Shown in pieces: positions 26,072-34,973 of a DNA stretch of 64,000 nt. Origin of the DNA: Paraburkholderia oxyphila NBRC 105797 (GTDB lineage Bacteria; Pseudomonadota; Gammaproteobacteria; Burkholderiales; Burkholderiaceae); assembly GCF_000685075.1 (NCBI RefSeq), contig NZ_BAYD01000022.1, positions 57,579-121,578 of the forward strand, read 5' to 3'. The first letter of the stretch is position 1. Every line of letters starts with the position of its first letter. The notes beneath the pieces were generated by a model, which worked only from the letters and a program-made list of their open reading frames with translations, had not been told where the DNA came from and made no database searches. The position numbers and the translations under genes were made by a program.

Positions 26072-27046
26072 TTAGGGCAGCAGAATGGTCGAGCCCGTCG
26101 TACGGCGCGCTTCGAGATCGGCGTGCGCCTGGCCCACGTCCTGCAGCGCATAGCGCTGGTTGATCGAGGTCTTGACCTTGCCCGAGGCGATCACCTCGAA
26201 CAGCTCGGCGGCCATCGCTTCATAGTCCGCGCGCTTCGCCATATACGTAAAGAGCGTCGGGCGCGTGAAAAAGAGCGAGCCGCGCCCCGCGAACTCCGAC
26301 GAGTCGATGGGCGGCAGCGGCCCCGACGCATTGCCGAAGCTCACGAACATGCCAAGCGGCGCGAGGCAGTCGAGCGACTTCGTATACGTGTCCTTGCCGA
26401 TTGAGTCGTACACCACGGGCACGCCCGCGCCGTTCGTGATCTCGCGCACGCGCGCGGTGAAGTCCTCGCGCGTATAGACGATCGGGTAGTCGCAGCCGTG
26501 CGCCTTCGCGACTTCGGCCTTCTCGTCCGAGCCCACCGTGCCGATCACGGTCGCGCCGAGCGCCCTGGCCCATTGGCACACGATGAGGCCGACACCGCCC
26601 GCGGCCGCCTGGATCAGGATCGTGTCGCCGGCCTTCACGCGATACGTGCGGCGCAGCAGATATTGCGCGGTCAGCCCCTGGAGCATGACCGAGGCGGCCT
26701 GCTCGTCGCTGATCGCGTCGGGCAGGCGGATCACCTGGTCCGCGCGCAGCACGCGCTCCTGCGCATACGCGCCCGGCGGACGCGCGACGTAGGCCACGCG
26801 GTCGCCCGGCTTCACGAGCGTCACGCCCTTGCCCACCGCCACGACTTCGCCCGCGGCCTCCATGCCGAGCCCCGCGGGCAGCGGCTGCGGATAGAGCCCG
26901 GTGCGAAAGTACACGTCGATGTAATTGAGCCCGCATGCGCTCTGCTTCACGCGGATCTCGCCCTCGCCCGGCTCGCCCACCGTGACGTCCACCCACTTCA
27001 TCACTTCGGGGCCGCCGGTCTTGTCGTAACGGATTGCCTTGGTCAT
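26072..27046 (-). CDS. qor: NADPH:quinone oxidoreductase (zeta-crystallin type)
   Basis: A 324-residue zinc-free medium-chain dehydrogenase/reductase. The N-terminal GroES-like half includes NYIDVYFRTGLYP, and the nucleotide-binding motif is AAAGGVGLIVCQWA. It reduces quinones by one or two electrons with NADPH. The family signature near residue 150 and its length match Qor. Downstream is a strong terminator; mgsA lies upstream on the same strand, 48 bases away. Confidence 0.92.
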   Translation of the reverse strand: MTKAIRYDKTGGPEVMKWVDVTVGEPGEGEIRVKQSACGLNYIDVYFRTGLYPQPLPAGLGMEAAGEVVAVGKGVTLVKPGDRVAYVARPPGAYAQERVLRADQVIRLPDAISDEQAASVMLQGLTAQYLLRRTYRVKAGDTILIQAAAGGVGLIVCQWARALGATVIGTVGSDEKAEVAKAHGCDYPIVYTREDFTARVREITNGAGVPVVYDSIGKDTYTKSLDCLAPLGMFVSFGNASGPLPPIDSSEFAGRGSLFFTRPTLFTYMAKRADYEAMAAELFEVIASGKVKTSINQRYALQDVGQAHADLEARRTTGSTILLP

Positions 27047-27094
27047 CCTTGCCTCCTGTGTCCTGTGAGTCCTGTGAGTGGAGCCGTAATGCGC

Positions 27095-27484
27095 TCAGAT
27101 CTCGTCTTTCATGCGCAGCGTGAGCACGTCGAGGATCATGCGTGCCGTCGAGATGTTGGTTGCGCACGGCACATCGTGCACGTCGCAGGCGCGCACGAGC
27201 GCATTGATGTCGGGTTCGTGCGGCTGCGGGGTCATGGGGTCGCGCAAGAAGATCACCACGTCGACATTGCCTTCGGCGAGCTGCGCGCCGATCTGCAGGT
27301 CGCCACCATGCGGGCCCGAGAGCATGCGCTCGACGTTCAGGCCGTGCGCCGCGGCAATGCGGCCGCCGGTCGTGCCGGTCGCTAGCAGCTCGCAACGGCG
27401 CAGCGTGTCGACGTATTCGCCGCTCAGCCTGACGATATCGTCCTTCTTGTGGTCGTGCGCGATGAGCGCGACGCGGGTGGGCAT
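27095..27484 (-). CDS. mgsA: methylglyoxal synthase
   Basis: Converts dihydroxyacetone phosphate to methylglyoxal and phosphate, a bypass of lower glycolysis when phosphate is limiting. Signatures: ALIAHDHKKDDIV, GTTGGRIAAAHG, SGPHGGDLQIGAQLAEG and FLRDPMTPQPHEPDI, containing the catalytic Asp and His residues. I chose ATG 27484 (129 residues, N-terminus MPTRVALIAHDHKK) because AAGGA lies eight bases upstream; ATGs at 27490 and 27550 are in frame but less well placed. Neighbours do not reveal regulation. Confidence 0.93.
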   Translation of the reverse strand: MPTRVALIAHDHKKDDIVRLSGEYVDTLRRCELLATGTTGGRIAAAHGLNVERMLSGPHGGDLQIGAQLAEGNVDVVIFLRDPMTPQPHEPDINALVRACDVHDVPCATNISTARMILDVLTLRMKDEI

Positions 27485-27583
27485 GGCCATCTTCCTTCTT
27501 TCGGTGAGGTTGAGTGTGTCGTTCATGCGCATGGCGGCGCGCTCATGCATTGCGCTGCCATGCGCGCGTGAGAACGTACCCGA

Positions 27584-28363
27584 TCAGAACGTGCCCGGAT
27601 AGGCGCCGCCGTCGATCAGCCAGTTTTGTCCCGTGATATAGCCCGCATGCGTGCTGCACAAAAACGCGCAGGCGCTGCCGAATTCCTCGGACGTGCCAAA
27701 GCGCCCCGCCGGAATCGACTTCATGCGGCGCGCGCGCACTTCGTCGAGCGAAAGGTGGCTCGCCTTGGACTGCGCGACGATGGTGGCCTGGATGCGGTCG
27801 GTGTCGAAGGCGCCCGGCAGCAGATTGTTGATCGTCACGCCCGTGTTCGCGACCTGGCGCGCGATGCCCGCGATGAAGCCCGTGAGGCCCGAGCGCGCGC
27901 CGTTGGACAAGCCGAGCACGTCGATGGGCGCCTTCACCGAGGAACTCGTGATGTTGACGATGCGCCCGAAGCCGCGCTGGCTCATGGCGTCGATGGTGGC
28001 CTGGATCAGCGCGATCGGCGTGAGCATGTTCGCCTCGAGCGCGGCGAGCCAGGCTTCGTGCGTGTAGGTGCGGAAGTCGCCCGGCGGCGGGCCGCCCGCG
28101 TTGTTCACGAGAATGTCCGGCGACGGGCAGGCGGCGAGCGCCGCGGCGCGGCCCGTCTCCGTGGTGATGTCGCAGGCCACGGCCTTGACCTCGACGCCGG
28201 TTTTGGCGCGAATCTGCGCGGCGGTCTCCTCGAGCGTTTGCGCCGTGCGCGCGACGATCGTCACGTTCACGCCCTCGGCCGCGAGCGCCTCGGCGCAGCC
28301 GCGCCCCAATCCCTTGCTAGCCGCGCACACCAGTGCGCTGCGTCCTGCGATGCCCATATCCAT
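27584..28363 (-). CDS. SDR family oxidoreductase
   Basis: A 259-residue short-chain dehydrogenase. The cofactor motif is CAASKGLGRG rather than TGxxxGIG, which places it in the branch annotated as 3-oxoacyl-ACP reductase-like or galactitol-dehydrogenase-like proteins. NNAGGPPPGDF follows. The usual active-site YxxxK is altered: the segment after ITSSSVKAPIDVLGLSNGARSG has Asn where Tyr is expected. This loss is seen in some SDR subfamilies and makes the catalytic mechanism uncertain. It faces upp across a 363-base divergent gap. Confidence 0.85.
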   Translation of the reverse strand: MDMGIAGRSALVCAASKGLGRGCAEALAAEGVNVTIVARTAQTLEETAAQIRAKTGVEVKAVACDITTETGRAAALAACPSPDILVNNAGGPPPGDFRTYTHEAWLAALEANMLTPIALIQATIDAMSQRGFGRIVNITSSSVKAPIDVLGLSNGARSGLTGFIAGIARQVANTGVTINNLLPGAFDTDRIQATIVAQSKASHLSLDEVRARRMKSIPAGRFGTSEEFGSACAFLCSTHAGYITGQNWLIDGGAYPGTF

Positions 28364-28726
28364 CGTTTTGAGGTCCTCGTGGTTGGCGTGACGATTCGGT
28401 GACGGCGGAGCAACGGCGGCGAGCGCTGTGCGGCTTTGCCCGATTTCGCCTGCTTGCCCGTCCGATTTTTGCGATTCTAGAAGAATCGGGCCGTGCGCGT
28501 GGGACGCCGCGGATCGTGGGTCGCAAAACGCGGCAGTGCGGCAGGAACGCGTGCGCCGCCGCAGTTCGCCCCCGTCCGGTCCGAGTCCCGCTCAATTCCC
28601 GCCCGGTTCTCGTATACTTGCGCCTGTAGCGCGGCCCAGCGCTCCCGCGAGCCACACCGGACCCAGCCGTCCGGCTGCGGCACGACCGACACCCCGATTT
28701 CCCCTTGCAGCCTCGTGCGCCCCGCC
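28364..28726. other. divergent intergenic region upstream of upp
   Basis: No supported gene. A 17-base dyad, CGATTCT AGA AGAATCG (28472-28488), lies in an A/T-rich patch and may be an operator for the SDR side. TATACT at 28613-28618 is a good -10 for upp with no clear -35, giving a leader near 100 bases. Confidence 0.5.
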
Positions 28727-29377
28727 ATGAAACAGGACAGCCGCTTTCCGAATCTTTTCATCCTCGATCACCCGCTGATCCAGCACAAGCTCAGCCATAT
28801 GCGCGACCGGGACACGTCCACGCGCACGTTCCGCGAGCTGCTGCGCGAGATCACGCTCCTGATGGGCTACGAAATCACGCGCGAACTGCCCGTCACGACG
28901 CGCCGCGTGCAGACGCCGCTCGTCGAGATCGACGCGCCCGTGATCGCCGGCAAGAAGCTCGCGATCGTGCCCGTGCTGCGCGCGGGCGTGGGCATGTCCG
29001 ACGGCCTGCTCGAGCTGATCCCGTCGGCGCGCGTGGGCCATATCGGCGTCTATCGCGCCGACGACCACCGCCCCGTCGAGTACCTCGTGCGCCTGCCCGA
29101 CCTCGAGGACCGCACCTTCATCCTGTGCGACCCGATGGTCGCGACCGGCTACTCGGCGGCGCACGCGATCGACGTGCTCAAGCGCCGCGGCGTGCCCGGC
29201 GAGCGCATCCGCTTCCTCGCGCTGGTGGCCGCGCCCGAAGGCGTGGAGGTGTTCCAGCAGGCGCATCCGGACGTGCGCCTCTACGTGGCCTCGCTCGACT
29301 CGCACCTGAACGAGCACGCCTACATCGTCCCGGGTCTGGGCGACGCCGGCGACCGCCTGTTCGGCACCAAGAACTGA
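28727..29377 (+). CDS. upp: uracil phosphoribosyltransferase
   Basis: Salvage enzyme making UMP from uracil and PRPP, 216 residues. The PRPP loop reads CDPMVATGYSA, and the N-terminus MKQDSRFPNLFILDHPLIQHK and the C-terminal GLGDAGDRLFGTKN are characteristic. ATG 28727 is the only start compatible with the family N-terminus. A hairpin CCGGGC GA GCCCGG about 130 bases downstream lacks a T-tract. Confidence 0.96.
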   Translation: MKQDSRFPNLFILDHPLIQHKLSHMRDRDTSTRTFRELLREITLLMGYEITRELPVTTRRVQTPLVEIDAPVIAGKKLAIVPVLRAGVGMSDGLLELIPSARVGHIGVYRADDHRPVEYLVRLPDLEDRTFILCDPMVATGYSAAHAIDVLKRRGVPGERIRFLALVAAPEGVEVFQQAHPDVRLYVASLDSHLNEHAYIVPGLGDAGDRLFGTKN

Positions 29378-29523
29378 TGCCGCCGGGGGGCGGCGCTACC
29401 AGCCGCCCCTCACGCCTTTCCTCGCCCTTCGCTTTCCTCCGAACTTTGCCCGTGCGCGCCCGTGCGGTAGCCGCGAAATCCCCGCTCAATCACACCGACG
29501 GGTGAGGCCGGGCGAGCCCGGCG

Positions 29524-29532
29524 TGATAAAAT
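29524..29532 (+). promoter_or_regulatory. candidate extended -10 promoter
   Basis: TGATAAAAT: the extended element TG-A directly before TAAAAT (five of six to consensus), in the middle of very GC-rich sequence. Transcription from here would run through the tandem repeat array into yebC, giving a leader over 500 bases, or make a short non-coding RNA. Confidence 0.35.
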
Positions 29533-29812
29533 TCAGGTCCGCCTGATGGTCACGAAAGGGGCACTAAGGAGCTCCGGGGACGTCACGAAGCGTGCCGCAT
29601 AGCGCCTGACGCGGCACCGGGCGGCTCGGGAGCGATCCTGGCCGGCCCCGCCGGCATTTGCCAGCCTGCGCAGCCTGCGCAGGCTGCGCCGTGCATCCGG
29701 CGCGCGCGCCAGGCGAAACTGCAGCGCCGTGCGCCACCCTGCAAGCCCGGCCACGAGCGCCAGTGGCGCCAGACACCGGCCCCGAGCGACCAGAATCGAG
29801 CGGACAAACCCA

Positions 29813-29952
29813 GTCGGGGAGACCCGGTCGGGGAGACCCGGTCGGGGAGACCCGGTCGGGGAGACCCGGTCGGGGAGACCCGGTCGGGGAGACCCGGTCG
29901 GGGAGACCCAGTCGGGGAGACCCAGTCGGGCGGAGCCAGTCAGGAAGACTCG
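29813..29952. repeat. 14-bp tandem repeat array (minisatellite)
   Basis: Ten contiguous 14-base units of GTCGGGGAGACCCG. The first six are identical, units 7 and 8 differ only in the last base, and units 9 and 10 are degenerate. A further decayed copy may precede it at 29799-29812. Each junction reads GGTC-GGGGA-GACC, a small dyad, so an RNA copy could form a row of short hairpins. Confidence 0.95.
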
Positions 29953-30098
29953 GGCGGATAGCTACTCATGGGCACACCGGCATGAAGCCACTGGCCGCGC
30001 ACGTACGAGCGCGACATGCCGCGCCCTGACAAACGTATTGAAAACTGCAGCAACGACAACTGCACCATGCACGCGAAAAGCGTGCGACGGAGAAAGGT

Positions 30099-30827
30099 AT
30101 GGCGGGTCATTCGAAATGGGCCAACATCAAGCACAAGAAGGCGGCGGCTGACGCCAAGCGCGGCAAGGTCTGGACACGGCTCATCAAGGAAATCCAGGTT
30201 GCGGCGCGCATGGGCGGCGGCGAGGTCGACTCGAACCCGCGCCTGCGTCTGGCCGTGGACAAGGCCTATGACGCCAACATGCCCAAGGACAACATCAACC
30301 GCGCGATCCAGCGCGGCGTGGGCGGCGTGGACGGCGCGAACTACGAGGAAATCCGCTACGAAGGCTACGGCATCGGCGGCGCGGCCATCATCGTCGACAC
30401 CATGACCGACAACCGCACCCGCACCGTCGCGGAAGTGCGCCACGCGTTCTCGAAGTTCGGCGGCAACATGGGCACCGACGGCTCGGTGTCGTTCATGTTC
30501 GATCACGTCGGCCAGTTCCTGTTCGCGCCGGGCACGGCCGAAGACAAGCTGATGGACGCCGCGCTCGAAGCGGGCGCCGACGACGTTGTCACGAACGACG
30601 ACGGCAGCATCGAAGTGATCTGCCCGCCCAACGACTTCCAGAAGGTCAAGGACGCGCTCGAAGGCGCGGGCTTCAAGGCGGAAATGGCCGAAGTCACGAT
30701 GAAGCCGCAAACGGAAGTCGAATTCACGGGCGACGACGCGGTGAAGATGCAGAAGCTGCTCGACGCGCTCGAAAACCTGGACGACGTCCAGGAGGTGTAC
30801 ACCAACGCGTCGATCGACGAGGAATAA
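30099..30827 (+). CDS. yebC: YebC/PmpR family translation/transcription factor
   Basis: A 242-residue member of the TACO1/YebC family, classically annotated as a transcriptional regulator and more recently tied to translation of proline-rich stretches. N-terminus MAGHSKWANIKHKKAAADAK, then GGVGGVDGANYEEIRYEGYG and DNRTRTVAEVRH are diagnostic. GGAGAAAGGT stands immediately before the ATG. First gene of the conserved core block that continues with purD. Confidence 0.95.
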   Translation: MAGHSKWANIKHKKAAADAKRGKVWTRLIKEIQVAARMGGGEVDSNPRLRLAVDKAYDANMPKDNINRAIQRGVGGVDGANYEEIRYEGYGIGGAAIIVDTMTDNRTRTVAEVRHAFSKFGGNMGTDGSVSFMFDHVGQFLFAPGTAEDKLMDAALEAGADDVVTNDDGSIEVICPPNDFQKVKDALEGAGFKAEMAEVTMKPQTEVEFTGDDAVKMQKLLDALENLDDVQEVYTNASIDEE

Positions 30828-30914
30828 GCGGCATCGGCGCGGGCGAACGCGGGCGAGACCCGGGTTAGCCACCTGGCGGATGGCCGCCCCCGGTTCGCCG
30901 CCCTTACGATTTCA

Positions 30915-30940
30915 CGGCCGGCGCATGGGTGCGCCGGCCG
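30915..30940 (+). terminator. 11-bp hairpin between yebC and purD
   Basis: CGGCCGGCGCA, loop TGGG, then its exact complement. It ends 35 bases before the purD ATG and is followed by a weakly T-rich stretch (GTTTCTGG). Either a yebC terminator or a structure in the purD leader. Confidence 0.45.
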
Positions 30941-30975
30941 CAACTGTTTCTGGTTCTGGTCTTTCGGGGATTTAC

Positions 30976-32250
30976 ATGAAGTTACTCGTCGTCGGGTCTG
31001 GCGGCCGCGAACATGCGCTGGCGTGGAAGCTTGCGCAGGCGCCGCGCGTCCAGGTCGTCTACGTCGCACCGGGCAACGGCGGCACCGCGCAGGACGAGCG
31101 GCTCGCCAACGTCGACATCACGGACATCCATGAGCTCGCCGATTTCGCCGAGCGCGAGCAGATCGCCCTCACCGTGGTCGGGCCGGAAGCCCCGCTCGCG
31201 GCCGGCATCGTCAACGTATTCCGCCAGCGCGGCCTGAAGGTGTTCGGCCCGACGAAGGAAGCCGCGCAGCTCGAGAGCTCGAAGGACTTCGCGAAGGCGT
31301 TCATGAAGCGCCATAACATCCCCACGGCCGCCTACGAGACCTTCTCGGACGCCGCGGCCGCGCACGCCTACGTCGACAAAAACGGCGCGCCCATCGTGAT
31401 CAAGGCCGACGGCCTCGCCGCGGGCAAGGGCGTGGTCGTGGCGATGTCGCTGGAAGAAGCGCATCAGGCCATCGACATGATGCTCGCCGACAACAAGCTC
31501 GGCGACGCCGGCGCGCGCGTGGTGATCGAGGAATTCCTCGCGGGCGAGGAAGCGAGCTTCATCGTCATGGTGGACGGCAAGCACGTGCTCGCGCTCGCCT
31601 CGAGCCAGGACCACAAGCGCCTGCAGGACGGCGACCAGGGCCCGAACACGGGTGGCATGGGCGCCTACTCGCCCGCGCCCATCGTCACGCCGCAGCTGCA
31701 TGCGCGCGTGATGCGCGAAATCATCCTGCCGACCGTGGCGGGCATGGAGAAGGAAGGCATCCGCTACACGGGCTTCCTCTACGCCGGCCTGATGATCGAC
31801 GCGCAGGGCAACCCGAAGACGCTCGAGTTCAACTGCCGCATGGGCGACCCGGAAACGCAGCCGATCATGGCGCGCCTGAAGAGCGACTTTTCGAAGGTCG
31901 TGGAGCACGCCATTGCGGGCACGCTCGACCAGGTCGAGCTGGACTGGGACCGCCGCACGGCGCTGGGCGTGGTGATGGCCGCGTACAACTACCCGGAGAC
32001 GCCGCGCAAGGGCGACCGCATCAGCGACATCCCCGCCGAGACCGACGCTTCGGTCACCTTCCACGCGGGCACGCAGATCGTCGACGGCAAGCTCGTGACC
32101 GCGGGCGGCCGTGTGCTGTGCGTGGTCGGCCTCGCCGATTCCGTGCGCAGCGCGCAGAACGTCGCGTACGAGACCGTGAACCGCATCTCGTTCGACGGCA
32201 TGCAGTATCGCCACGACATCGGCTATCGCGCCGCCGGGCGCAAGCAATAA
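30976..32250 (+). CDS. purD: phosphoribosylamine-glycine ligase
   Basis: Second step of de novo purine synthesis: phosphoribosylamine, glycine and ATP to GAR. 424 residues with the ATP-grasp fold. N-terminus MKLLVVGSGGREHALAWKL, then VVGPEAPLAAGI, KADGLAAGKGVVV, and the family box YTGFLYAGLMIDAQG / FNCRMGDPETQ. Start 30976 is fixed by the N-terminal motif. A frame extending upstream is only read-through. Confidence 0.97.
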   Translation: MKLLVVGSGGREHALAWKLAQAPRVQVVYVAPGNGGTAQDERLANVDITDIHELADFAEREQIALTVVGPEAPLAAGIVNVFRQRGLKVFGPTKEAAQLESSKDFAKAFMKRHNIPTAAYETFSDAAAAHAYVDKNGAPIVIKADGLAAGKGVVVAMSLEEAHQAIDMMLADNKLGDAGARVVIEEFLAGEEASFIVMVDGKHVLALASSQDHKRLQDGDQGPNTGGMGAYSPAPIVTPQLHARVMREIILPTVAGMEKEGIRYTGFLYAGLMIDAQGNPKTLEFNCRMGDPETQPIMARLKSDFSKVVEHAIAGTLDQVELDWDRRTALGVVMAAYNYPETPRKGDRISDIPAETDASVTFHAGTQIVDGKLVTAGGRVLCVVGLADSVRSAQNVAYETVNRISFDGMQYRHDIGYRAAGRKQ

Positions 32251-32661
32251 GCCCGTGCAGGACAGGCGCGCGCGGCTCGCGAGCCCGCGCGCTGCCGGTA
32301 CGCGGCCTGGCGCAACGCGTGATGTGGCATGGCTGCTCGCCGCGTCGCGGCGCCTCGGCCTGGCGGACCACCGGCCCTCGGCCGATCGGCCAGCTAGCCG
32401 AACGGCCAGGCGCATGTCGCCGAGCCGCGTCGCACTGAAACCGCCGGTCGCACTATGCCAAACGGGCTACCCGCTGCGCGCGCATCGCATACGCAGCGGG
32501 CGTCGCGGCGGCTCCATGCGGTGCATAGCATGGGCGGCATAGCCGCGAAGCCGCGCCGAACGGCGTAAACTTGCCGTTAGCGGGCGCGCCGCGCGTTCCG
32601 TACCCCGAATCCGAACCCAATCCTGGCGCAGTGCCGGCCCCGCCGCCTCGCCCGCCCACCA
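32251..32661. other. intergenic region purD-hemF
   Basis: 411 bases, very GC-rich, no supported gene. It contains several short imperfect inverted repeats (for example around 32385-32410 and 32530-32560) but no convincing terminator or promoter. Confidence 0.5.
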
Positions 32662-33624
32662 ATGACCGAACCGATTCAAAACGGCCCAACCCGCGTGACG
32701 CCCGAGGGCGCGAACCATGACAGCGCAGCCGTGCGCGCCTGGCTCTCGGGCCTGCAGACGCAGATCGCCGACACACTCGGCGCCTTCGACGGCACGCCCT
32801 TCGCCACCGACACGTGGCAGCGCGAGCCCGGCGAGAAGCTGCGCGGCGGCGGCTGCACGCGCATTCTCGAAGGCGGCCAGTTCTTCGAGCGCGCGGGCAT
32901 CGGTTTTTCCGACGTCTCGGGCGACGCCCTGCCGCCTTCGGCCACGGCCGCGCGCCCCGAGCTCAACGGGCGCGGCTTCGAGGCGATGGGCGTCTCGCTC
33001 GTGCTGCACCCGCGCAATCCGTACTGCCCGACCGTCCACATGAACGTGCGCATGCTGCTCGCCACCAAAGCGGGCGAGGCGCCGGTGTTCTGGTTCGGCG
33101 GCGGCATGGACCTCACGCCCTACTACGGCTTCGAAGAGGACGCGCAGCATTTCCACCGCGTCTGCCGCGACGCGCTCGCGCCCTTCGGCAGCGATTTGTA
33201 TCCGCGCTTCAAGCGCTGGTGCGACGAGTACTTCTTCCTCAAGCACCGCAACGAGGCGCGCGGCGTGGGCGGGATCTTCTTCGACGACTACGCCGAAGGC
33301 GGCTTCGAGCAGGCATTCGCGATGCTCAGGAGCGTGGGCGAAGGTTTCCTGAAGGCGTACCTGCCGATCATCGAAAAGCGCCGCGCAGCGCCATATGGCG
33401 AAGCCGAGCGCGAATTCCAGGCGTACCGGCGCGGCCGCTACGTCGAGTTCAACCTCGTCTGGGACCGCGGCACGCACTTCGGCCTGCAAAGCGGCGGGCG
33501 CACCGAGTCGATCCTCATGTCGATGCCGCCCTCCGCCAGCTGGCGCTACGACTGGCAGCCGCAGCCGGGCACGCCGGAAGCGCGCCTGTATACGGACTTT
33601 CTGCCGGTGCGCGACTGGGTCTGA
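32662..33624 (+). CDS. hemF: oxygen-dependent coproporphyrinogen III oxidase
   Basis: Heme synthesis: oxidative decarboxylation of coproporphyrinogen III to protoporphyrinogen IX using oxygen. 320 residues. Signatures: GGGCTRILEGGQFFERAGI, HMNVRMLLA, WFGGGMDLTPYYGFEED, KRWCDEYFFLKHR, GVGGIFFDDY and the C-terminal ESILMSMPP. Four bases separate its stop from the nadD start, so the genes are coupled. Confidence 0.96.
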   Translation: MTEPIQNGPTRVTPEGANHDSAAVRAWLSGLQTQIADTLGAFDGTPFATDTWQREPGEKLRGGGCTRILEGGQFFERAGIGFSDVSGDALPPSATAARPELNGRGFEAMGVSLVLHPRNPYCPTVHMNVRMLLATKAGEAPVFWFGGGMDLTPYYGFEEDAQHFHRVCRDALAPFGSDLYPRFKRWCDEYFFLKHRNEARGVGGIFFDDYAEGGFEQAFAMLRSVGEGFLKAYLPIIEKRRAAPYGEAEREFQAYRRGRYVEFNLVWDRGTHFGLQSGGRTESILMSMPPSASWRYDWQPQPGTPEARLYTDFLPVRDWV

Positions 33625-33628
33625 CACC

Positions 33629-34405
33629 GTGACGCAAGACTTGACCGTCCCCGCGAATGCGCCAACCAGTGCGCCAGGCAACGAACCCGGCGGTGCAACC
33701 TGCAACGCGCCCGCGCGCCGCGTCGGCCTGCTCGGCGGCACGTTCGATCCGATCCACGAGGGCCATCTCGCGCTCGCGCGCCAGTTCGTGCGCGTGCTCG
33801 GCCTCACCGAGCTGATCCTGCTGCCCGCCGGCCAGCCCTGGCAGAAGCCCGAGGTGAGCGCCGCGAAGCATCGCCTCGCGATGACGCGCGCGGCGGCCGC
33901 CTCGCTCGTGCTGCCGGGCGTGACGGTGAGCGTCGACACCGACGAGATCGAGCACGACGGCCCCACCTATACGGTCGAGACGCTGCGCCGCTGGCGCGCG
34001 AAGAGCGAGAGCAACGCGCAGGCGGCGCTCACGCTCCTGATGGGCGCCGATCAGCTGTTGCATCTCGATTCGTGGCACGAGTGGCGCGAGCTGTTCGCGC
34101 TCGCGCATCTGGGCGTGGCGAGCCGCCCAGGCTTCGATTTCGCGGCGCTGCCGCCCGCCGTGGCTGCCGAAGTGGCCGCGCGGCGCGCCGGCGCCGCAAC
34201 GCTCGCAGCCACGCGCTGCGGGCACTTGCTGATCGACGAAACGCTCGCGCTCGACATCTCGGCCACCGAGATCCGGCGCGAACTCAAAACCTGCGTGGAA
34301 ACGCGGGTAGCAACAGCACAACGCGGCGGCACCGCCGCCGAAAAGATTCCCGCGGCAGTGTGGGACTATATCCTTCAACATCATTTGTACAGGCACCACG
34401 GGTAA
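33629..34405 (+). CDS. nadD: nicotinate-nucleotide adenylyltransferase
   Basis: Adenylates nicotinate mononucleotide in NAD synthesis. 258 residues. The nucleotidyltransferase motif GGTFDPIHEGHLALAR and the C-terminal ISATEIRREL are clear. The start is GTG 33629, just after hemF; ATG codons in the frame upstream lie within hemF. The first 30 residues before the motif are a low-complexity tail not usual in the family, so a later start (none is an ATG) cannot be excluded. rsfS follows after two bases. Confidence 0.93.
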   Translation: MTQDLTVPANAPTSAPGNEPGGATCNAPARRVGLLGGTFDPIHEGHLALARQFVRVLGLTELILLPAGQPWQKPEVSAAKHRLAMTRAAAASLVLPGVTVSVDTDEIEHDGPTYTVETLRRWRAKSESNAQAALTLLMGADQLLHLDSWHEWRELFALAHLGVASRPGFDFAALPPAVAAEVAARRAGAATLAATRCGHLLIDETLALDISATEIRRELKTCVETRVATAQRGGTAAEKIPAAVWDYILQHHLYRHHG

Positions 34406-34407
34406 AC

Positions 34408-34872
34408 ATGGACATCCGCAAACTTCAACGCGCCATCGTCGACGGTCTGGAAGACGTCAAGGCACAGGACATCCGCGTCTTCAACACGAGCCATCTGACC
34501 GAACTGTTCGACCGCGTGGTCGTCGCGAGCGGCACCTCGAACCGCCAGACCAAGGCGCTCGCCAACAGCGTGCGCGAGAAGGTCAAGGAAGTCGGCGGCG
34601 ACATCGTCAGCACCGAAGGCGAGGACATCGGCGAATGGGTGCTGGTCGATTGCGGCGACGCGGTCGTCCACATCCTGCAGCCCGCGCTGCGCCAGTACTA
34701 CAACCTCGAGGAAATCTGGGGCGACAAGCCGGTGCGCGTGAAGCTCGCGAACAACACGGGCTTCGTGGGCGCGCGTCCGAGCGAGCCGATCGACGACGAC
34801 GAGGACGAGCTCGACGCGCCCGCCGTGAAGAAGCCCGCGCGCAAAGCCGCATCGCGCCGCAGCGCGAAGTAA
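34408..34872 (+). CDS. rsfS: ribosomal silencing factor RsfS
   Basis: Binds ribosomal protein uL14 and blocks subunit joining in stationary phase or starvation. 154 residues; the RsfS domain covers about 1-112 (VFNTSHLTELFDRVVVASGTS, EDIGEWVLVDCGDAVVHILQP, YNLEEIWGD). The last 35 residues are an extension that is first acidic (DDDEDELD), then basic (KKPARKAASRRSAK). Coupled to nadD, two bases after its stop. Confidence 0.95.
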   Translation: MDIRKLQRAIVDGLEDVKAQDIRVFNTSHLTELFDRVVVASGTSNRQTKALANSVREKVKEVGGDIVSTEGEDIGEWVLVDCGDAVVHILQPALRQYYNLEEIWGDKPVRVKLANNTGFVGARPSEPIDDDEDELDAPAVKKPARKAASRRSAK

Positions 34873-34973
34873 GTCCGCCAACAACGCGAAGTGGACGCGC
34901 ATGGCGCACGAGCCAGGTACACCGCGAGCGCACAACGTGCTCGCAAGCGCGTCACACGCATTCGTTTAGCACA

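Larger units (their letters stand above)
29378..30098. other. 721-base gene-free region with repeats
   Basis: Between upp and yebC. It holds an extended -10 candidate (29524-29532), an 18-base perfect palindrome GCAGCCTGCGCAGGCTGC (29670-29687) next to a direct copy of the same core, and a 14-bp tandem array (29813-29952). Frames running through the array are open but repetitive, lack ribosome sites and resemble no protein I know. Confidence 0.7.

Noticed and set aside
25852..26151. Short minus-strand open frame upstream of the kdp operon
   Set aside because: It overlaps the terminator and the candidate KdpE site and has no ribosome site or recognisable motif.
29813..29952. Possible CRISPR array
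   Set aside because: Units are contiguous 14-mers with no spacers and no cas genes nearby.
29658..30151. Open frames through the 14-bp repeat array encoding Gly/Arg/Glu/Thr-rich repeats
   Set aside because: No ribosome site, no homologous family known to me, and the array is open in more than one frame simply because of its base content.
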